Shown here: positions 5,376-8,648 of the stretch, piece after piece
Numbering within the stretch: position 1 is the stretch's first letter
Layout: each line of letters opens with the position of its first letter
From: JAWXUK01 sp044432725
GTDB lineage: Bacteria > Bacillota > Clostridia > Oscillospirales > Oscillospiraceae
DNA length: 8,648 nt
Assembly: GCA_044432725.1 (NCBI GenBank)
Contig: JAWXUL010000059.1
Coordinates: 1 to 8,648, forward strand
Direction: 5' to 3'
Position numbers and translations under genes: made by a program
Notes under the pieces: generated by a model
The model's input: only the letters and a program-made list of their open reading frames with translations
What the model was told of the DNA's origin: nothing
The model's database searches: none

Positions 5376-5485
5376 TGACAACTTAGTTGCTTGCTGTTGT
5401 GTTTATTTGTGTAGATAATAAAAAAACTTTCAGTAGACAGCAAGAAATTGTTTGATTTCCTCTTATTGGTAAATATCCCCAACAT
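5355..5485. repeat. Imperfect inverted repeat spanning about 130 bp
   Basis: ATGTTGGGGGATAT (5355-5368) and ATATCCCCAACAT (5473-5485) are inverted copies differing by one inserted G. Nested inside, CTTGCTGT (5390-5397) and ACAGCAAG (5437-5444) are a perfect inverted pair. It may be a small palindromic insertion or a large stem-loop. The candidate promoter of the next gene lies within it. Confidence 0.5.
5391..5419 (+). promoter_or_regulatory. Candidate promoter of the stand-alone sensor-domain gene
   Basis: TTGCTG (5391-5396), 17 bases, then GATAAT (5414-5419). The perfect palindrome CAACT-T-AGTTG (5379-5389) lies against the -35 box. It shares the octamer TTAGTTGC with the BlaI-gene promoter region (2860-2867), which hints at common control. 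A further dyad GTTG-A-CAAC lies closer to the gene, near 5500. Confidence 0.45.
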
Positions 5486-5527
5486 TTTATAACGTGTAGT
5501 TGACAACAAATAAAAGGAGAGTGTGAT

Positions 5528-6391
5528 ATGAAAGATAATACTAAAAAGATTTATTCTGTGGTATTCCCCACCATTTTGGTAGTTGGTTTGTTATTTGGAC
5601 TTTCAACGAACCAAAGTACTACTGAAGAAAAAAATCCAAACCTTTTGTCTGAGGGACAGACGGAAGTTACCGAAACAAAAGAAGGAACGGAAATTCTCTC
5701 TACAACGGAAATTCTGTCCACAAATTTTGAAGAAATACTTGGAGAAAATGAAACACTTGTGGTGCAAACCAATGGTCTATCTTTTCGATTGCCCAAGGAA
5801 ATCGACATAATGAATGTCAATCGATTTGTCTTTCCTGAAACACATGAAGATGGTTGGTATCAATATCTGAATGTTAGTGTACAACAAGGTTCATTTTCTG
5901 ATAGGACACTGGAAGAATCGGCTGATTCTTGGCAAAAATCAGGTGACGATTTTTTGAGAGAAACTAAATTGGAAATTGAAACAGTGGGTGCAGATGAAGA
6001 AGTTCTCAAAAATGTGAAAGTGCTTTATCCCACTGAAACTGGCTATCAAGAAAAAGCTGCATATCTGCCGTTACTCGCAGATAATGGCGAGGAGTATCAT
6101 TATATTCTCCAAGCATTAAATAAAAACCCTCATATCGAAACACGAGAAACGTGGACTATAGAATGTGGTGTAAAAATTGATGATGACCTCGTCTTTTTTA
6201 ACACCCATGTGGGCAAAGAAGAGGAAATTCCTGCACGCATAGAGCAACTGATTTCTATCTTGAAAACCTTGCGAATTGACGAAAATGGATTGATAGGGGA
6301 CGCACCATATTCTGCTGATTACTACCAGACAAATGCTCAAGGAGAGGTTATTCCTTACTATCCTGAGTATTATCAGGTAGGGGCAGATTGA
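5528..6391 (+). CDS. Stand-alone membrane-anchored copy of the BlaR1-like sensor domain
   Basis: This 287-residue protein is collinear with residues 281-561 of the BlaR1-like protein and starts at the codon matching its internal Met281. Residues 7-25 are a single hydrophobic segment (YSVVFPTILVVGLLFGLS) after a lysine-rich start, so it should be anchored with the large C-terminal part outside. There is no lipobox cysteine. Between GLSTNQ and the end it differs from the parent by about eight substitutions and one six-residue insertion (a second TEILST, from an 18-bp duplication). The last 170 residues are identical. It has no protease motif and cannot signal to BlaI by itself. A decoy, ligand carrier or co-receptor are possible roles, all inference. 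AAAGGAG lies 8 bases before the ATG, with a candidate promoter upstream. Confidence 0.88.
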   Translation: MKDNTKKIYSVVFPTILVVGLLFGLSTNQSTTEEKNPNLLSEGQTEVTETKEGTEILSTTEILSTNFEEILGENETLVVQTNGLSFRLPKEIDIMNVNRFVFPETHEDGWYQYLNVSVQQGSFSDRTLEESADSWQKSGDDFLRETKLEIETVGADEEVLKNVKVLYPTETGYQEKAAYLPLLADNGEEYHYILQALNKNPHIETRETWTIECGVKIDDDLVFFNTHVGKEEEIPARIEQLISILKTLRIDENGLIGDAPYSADYYQTNAQGEVIPYYPEYYQVGAD

Positions 6392-6478
6392 GAACGATTC
6401 CCTTATGAAGATTAAGAACTGTGCGATGAATTAAGTTCAGTGTCTTGGAGGTTCATAAAGTGTTCTATTAGTTAGTAA

Positions 6479-6517
6479 CCACAGTATCGGCTGATGGTTT
6501 GTCGGTCGGTGCTGTGG
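6479..6517 (+). repeat. 39-nt hairpin-forming element, copy B
   Basis: CCACAG (6479-6484) pairs with CTGTGG (6512-6517) around nearly the same loop as the other copies, with one change (GGTCGGTG for GGTGGGTG). TTTCTGGTGGGAAGT follows. It sits 87 bases after the sensor-gene stop, between it and the MTING gene, where it could act as an attenuator or processing site. Confidence 0.8.
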
Positions 6518-6595
6518 TTTCTGGTGGGAAGTCACGCAACCTATCCCCTCTACATGGCAAGAGGTCAAGAAAAAATAAAGAAAGGATGATTTATC

Positions 6596-7249
6596 ATGAC
6601 AATCAACGGCTTAAACACAGGAAACTCGATTTCCTACTACAATTACTCTAAAATCAACGCAAAAACGGAGAGCAACACCACTAGCACCACCAAAACCACC
6701 GACACCTACACCATCAGCGATGAAGCAAAGGCTTCTCAAGAAGTGGAATCCTCCGAGGAAGGCTTTGTCAATAACACTGGCTACCCTGATGATTTGATTA
6801 AAATGCTTTATGAAGAAGCGAAGAAAAGTGTTCATAATGGTGAATATATGTCCTCGAAAGTGTCACAGGCAACTGTTCAATATGCCGAAAAGACAGTGGG
6901 TCCAGATAGAGCAAGCTTGATGACACAAATGGCACCTTATATAAAACCATCTGCTGGCACTTATCTTCCGAATATGTTGTCCCTTTTGAATGGATTCACT
7001 GCAAATCTAAATTATGGAACGAAAGATGAAGCACTTTTTGTCTATAATCCTGCTGGTGAAAAAGTTCTTACCTATAGCCATAATCATGGTGGTTGGAGTC
7101 CTGATTATACAAAAGCAGAAGCAAACGTGGTGTCTGAACTTTCTGCAATTTACAAAGAAGCATACGATGCCGAACGTAGCGTAATGCACGAAAACGGAAT
7201 TAAGGATTCCACTGGGCAAGTCCCAACTGACCCTTACACCTTTACTTAG
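6596..7249 (+). CDS. Orphan protein with an MTING N-terminus, 217 residues
   Basis: I do not recognise this protein. It has no signal peptide or membrane segment. After MTINGLNTGNSISYYNY comes a Ser/Thr-rich linker (about residues 24-42), then YTISDEAKASQE. The D/S-I-S-x-E-A-K pattern is reminiscent of a short motif in some flagellar regulators and secreted proteins, but too short for an assignment. Residues 60-217 look like a mixed globular domain with the segments YPDDLIKMLYEEAKKSV, MTQMAPYIKPSAGTYLPNML, FVYNPAGEKVLTYSHNHGGW and a helical end. The ribosome binding site is AAAGGATGAT. It follows the stand-alone sensor gene by about 200 bases without a clear promoter, so co-transcription is likely. 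Its first codons are part of the duplicated block, and the first block has only a broken equivalent. Confidence 0.8.
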   Translation: MTINGLNTGNSISYYNYSKINAKTESNTTSTTKTTDTYTISDEAKASQEVESSEEGFVNNTGYPDDLIKMLYEEAKKSVHNGEYMSSKVSQATVQYAEKTVGPDRASLMTQMAPYIKPSAGTYLPNMLSLLNGFTANLNYGTKDEALFVYNPAGEKVLTYSHNHGGWSPDYTKAEANVVSELSAIYKEAYDAERSVMHENGIKDSTGQVPTDPYTFT

Positions 7250-7303
7250 GTGCTATCCTTGTGGGTAAGTGTAAGTCAGTGAACACAGAGGAAAAATTTG
7301 TGC

Positions 7304-7309
7304 TATACT
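7304..7309 (+). promoter_or_regulatory. Extended -10 promoter candidate before the twin repeats
   Basis: TGCTATACT (7301-7309) is a TGn-extended -10 box with no convincing -35 partner. A transcript would start near 7316 and end at the terminator at 7487-7515, giving an RNA of about 200 nt covering the first twin repeat. Confidence 0.4.
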
Positions 7310-7340
7310 GTTTGAGATGTGAAGAGGAATAACGCCTGTT

Positions 7341-7525
7341 CGATGTCCTCTCGGCAAGAAACTTGGGAGGGTGCGTGGAGTGGGTGCTATCATGTAAAAG
7401 CTGACACAGAAGAAGTCTGGCACGATGAATCTCTCCCCGAAAGTGCAGAAGCCTAAGAGGGTTTTGACAGAAAATATGAAATAAAGACAGGGAGGGGATT
7501 TCTCTCCCTGTTTTTGGGGTGAGGT
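7341..7525 (+). repeat. 185-bp repeat with built-in terminator, copy 1
   Basis: This block is almost identical to 7666-7848. It contains a short frame, ATG at 7343 to TAA at 7454, of 37 codons (MSSRQETWEGAWSGCYHVKA, then DTEEVWHDESLPESAEA), with no good ribosome binding site. It ends with a strong terminator. The middle stretch from about 7357 to 7437 shows no differences between copies. It could be a small-RNA unit or the preserved 3' end of a lost gene; I cannot decide. Confidence 0.85.
7487..7515 (+). terminator. Rho-independent terminator in repeat copy 1
   Basis: ACAGGGAG (7487-7494) pairs with CTCCCTGT (7504-7511). The stem is extended by a G-U and a G-C pair to ten pairs with a GATTT loop and followed by TTTTT. 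It is the first strong terminator after the MTING gene. Confidence 0.88.
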
Positions 7526-7561
7526 TTCGTGAGGTATAGTACGGCACAGACCAATAAATAG

Positions 7562-7587
7562 TCCCCCATCGCCTTTGTGGTGGGGGA
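7562..7587. repeat. Strong inverted repeat without a U-tract
   Basis: TCCCCCATC (7562-7570) pairs with GGTGGGGGA (7579-7587) around an 8-nt loop: nine pairs, one of them T-G. It is not followed by a T run on the plus strand. On the minus strand it is followed by CTATTTATTGG, also poor. It is probably a structural part of the repeat-rich spacer. Confidence 0.6.
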
Positions 7588-7595
7588 GGACTTAG

Positions 7596-7634
7596 CCACA
7601 GTATCGGCTGATGGTTTGTCGGTGGGTGCTGTGG
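7596..7634 (+). repeat. 39-nt hairpin-forming element, copy C
   Basis: CCACAG (7596-7601) and CTGTGG (7629-7634) enclose the same loop as copies A and B, followed by TTTCTGGTGGGAAGT as in copy B. Here it is not next to a sensor gene; it lies between the two 185-bp repeats. It may mark the remnant of a third duplicated unit. Confidence 0.8.
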
Positions 7635-7665
7635 TTTCTGGTGGGAAGTGGCATAGTGCCTTGCT

Positions 7666-7848
7666 CGATGTCCTCTCGTAAAGAAACTTGGGAGGGTGCG
7701 TGGAGTGGGTGCTATCATGTAAAAGCTGACACAGAAGAAGTCTGGCACGATGAATCTGTCTACGAAGTGCAGTAGCCTAAGAGGGTTTTGACAGAAATAT
7801 GAACTAAAGACAGGGAGGGGATTTCTCTCCCTGTTTTTGGGGTGAGGT
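7666..7848 (+). repeat. 185-bp repeat with built-in terminator, copy 2 (183 bp)
   Basis: This copy has two single-base deletions and a few substitutions relative to copy 1. The short frame (ATG 7668 to TAG 7773, 35 codons) starts MSSRKETWEGAWSG and stays in register until one of the deletions changes its last residues to VYEVQ. The terminator is unchanged. Its 3' end is 26 bases before the next gene. Confidence 0.85.
7810..7838 (+). terminator. Rho-independent terminator in repeat copy 2
   Basis: This is the same 10-pair stem, GATTT loop and TTTTT tract as in copy 1 (arms 7810-7817 and 7827-7834). It isolates the following membrane-protein gene from upstream transcription. Confidence 0.88.
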
Positions 7849-7874
7849 AAGATTCAAATAAATTATGAGAGGTT

Positions 7875-8477
7875 ATGGTAAAATTGAATAGACTTAATTT
7901 CTTTTGTGGTGTTCAAATGGCACTTTTCATTCCGTATTTATTTATATATGGTGTTCTTGTAACAGCTCACGATTTGATGGGTAGTGGTGCAGTCCCTAAT
8001 TCTGGATTGTACTTTATTTATAAGATTGCGTTTTTAATTCCTGGATTAAATATTGCACCACTGATGTACTTTATATACGATTATGGCGATGTAAATGTTT
8101 TTAGTCATTTAATGGCTTTACTTTGTTTGTATGTTACTTGTGAGTTAGAATTTCCTGAAGTGATAACTTATGTGGTGACACTGGGTATCTCGGTTGTTTT
8201 TTTGATGCTACCGAATTGTGGAAATGCGTGGCTTGTGCTAATGTGTTTCTGGTGTACTACTCTCATTGACCTTGTGTATCGTCAAAACCCAAATTCTGCT
8301 CTAAAGATTGTTGATGCTAGTACAGGGAAAGTAGCTTTAGCAAACAAAGTGTTAAAACGAAATTCAATTAAATGGATTTGTGTTTCTTTGATTCCTATAA
8401 CAATAATTGCTTCCTTGTTTGGTTCAAAAAAAGTTATTTGGGATGCAATTGCTCAAACTGATGTACTCGAAAAATAA
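7875..8477 (+). CDS. Multi-pass membrane protein of unknown function, 200 residues
   Basis: I recognise no family. Hydrophobic segments lie at about residues 12-31, 45-67, 74-90, 95-113, 117-134 and 165-184, giving five or six passes. A polar loop (YRQNPNSALKIVDASTGKVA) precedes the last segment. Several cysteines lie within membrane segments (LLCLYVTC, LPNCGNAW, MCFWCTT). The gene is visibly more AT-rich than its upstream neighbours, so it may have a separate history. The start is uncertain: AGAGG (7868-7872) is only 2 bases from the ATG at 7875 and 11 from an in-frame TTG at 7884. It follows a strong terminator closely and has no convincing promoter of its own, only a weak TTGGGG/TAAATT pair. 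The gene downstream starts 118 bases after its stop. Confidence 0.75.
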   Translation: MVKLNRLNFFCGVQMALFIPYLFIYGVLVTAHDLMGSGAVPNSGLYFIYKIAFLIPGLNIAPLMYFIYDYGDVNVFSHLMALLCLYVTCELEFPEVITYVVTLGISVVFLMLPNCGNAWLVLMCFWCTTLIDLVYRQNPNSALKIVDASTGKVALANKVLKRNSIKWICVSLIPITIIASLFGSKKVIWDAIAQTDVLEK

Positions 8478-8594
8478 AGAACGCATTTTATCGTGGGTGT
8501 TGCCCGTTATGTTCGCTCACTTTGGTCAGGCTAGTTATCACTTGTTTCCATTGAAAATAAGTGGAAAAAATATAAATTTGAAAGGTGCGATACT

Positions 8595-8648
8595 ATGGCA
8601 GATTTTGAGGAAGATTACGAAGAACCTTTCTATCAGGAAGTAAAAAGA
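8595..8648 (+). CDS. Start of a further gene, cut by the window edge
   Basis: ATG at 8595-8597, with AAAGGTG (8581-8587) 7 bases upstream, opens a frame that stays open for 18 codons to the end of the window. The visible part is very acidic and aromatic (MADFEEDYEEPFYQEVKR). It is on the same strand as the membrane protein and could be in one operon with it. No function can be suggested from 18 residues. Confidence 0.6.
   Translation, partial: MADFEEDYEEPFYQEVKR

Larger units (their letters stand above)
5528..6610 (+). repeat. Duplicated block, copy 2
   Basis: This is the counterpart of 4102-5169. The offset is 1426 at the start and 1444 after the 18-bp TEILST duplication (5691-5726 region). 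It includes the whole stand-alone sensor gene, the spacer with the second 39-nt element, and the first codons of the intact MTING gene. Confidence 0.93.

Noticed and set aside
7242..7748. Open frame of 168 codons on the minus strand
   Set aside because: It runs antisense through the twin repeats, both terminators and the hairpin element, has a proline/histidine-rich composition unlike a folded protein, and no ribosome binding site. The repeats explain its length.
8407..8643. Plus-strand frame of 78 codons at the end of the window
   Set aside because: It starts inside the membrane-protein gene without a ribosome binding site and overlaps the better-supported start at 8595 in another frame.

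Overview
The window looks like an accessory region of a Gram-positive, low-to-moderate GC Bacillota genome, most likely Clostridia. The evidence is purine-rich AGGAGG-type ribosome binding sites, sigma-A style promoters, a BlaI/BlaR1-type regulatory pair, Xre regulators and a SLOG (DUF1273/YpsA-like) protein. No housekeeping gene, RNA gene, transposase or CRISPR array is visible, so the species cannot be named.

Layout. Positions 1-226 hold six 37-bp tandem repeats that continue past the left edge and stop at the end of a toxin gene. The minus strand then carries a type II toxin-antitoxin operon (antitoxin 553-729, toxin 227-556, ATGA overlap) and two separate Xre-family regulators (817-1161 and 1306-1629). 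A strong plus-strand promoter and a bidirectional terminator between the two regulators could make a very short RNA. From 1630 on, everything reads on the plus strand: the SLOG protein (1825-2256), a 98-residue orphan (2417-2713), a BlaI-like repressor (2897-3262) overlapping by one base an M56/BlaR1-like sensor protease (3262-4947), a stand-alone copy of that protease's membrane-anchored outer domain (5528-6391), an orphan protein starting MTING (6596-7249), a multi-pass membrane protein (7875-8477), and the first 18 codons of another gene (8595-8648).

The most unusual part is 4102-7249. The BlaR1-like protein does not end in the usual penicillin-binding sensor domain. It ends in a domain I do not recognise, and that domain is duplicated immediately downstream as a separate membrane-anchored protein. 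About 517 bp of the two copies are identical by eye, silent sites included. The duplication unit also contains the following spacer and the first codons of the next gene. In the first unit that next gene is a wreck (ATA where ATG is expected, plus a frameshift); in the second it is the intact MTING protein. A likely model is a BlaI-controlled signalling locus whose sensor domain and partner gene were duplicated as a block and then partly homogenised by gene conversion.

The gene-poor stretches 4948-5527 and 7250-7874 are repeat-rich. A 39-nt element that can form a hairpin occurs three times (5035, 6479, 7596). A 185-bp block with its own strong terminator occurs twice (7341-7525 and 7666-7848).
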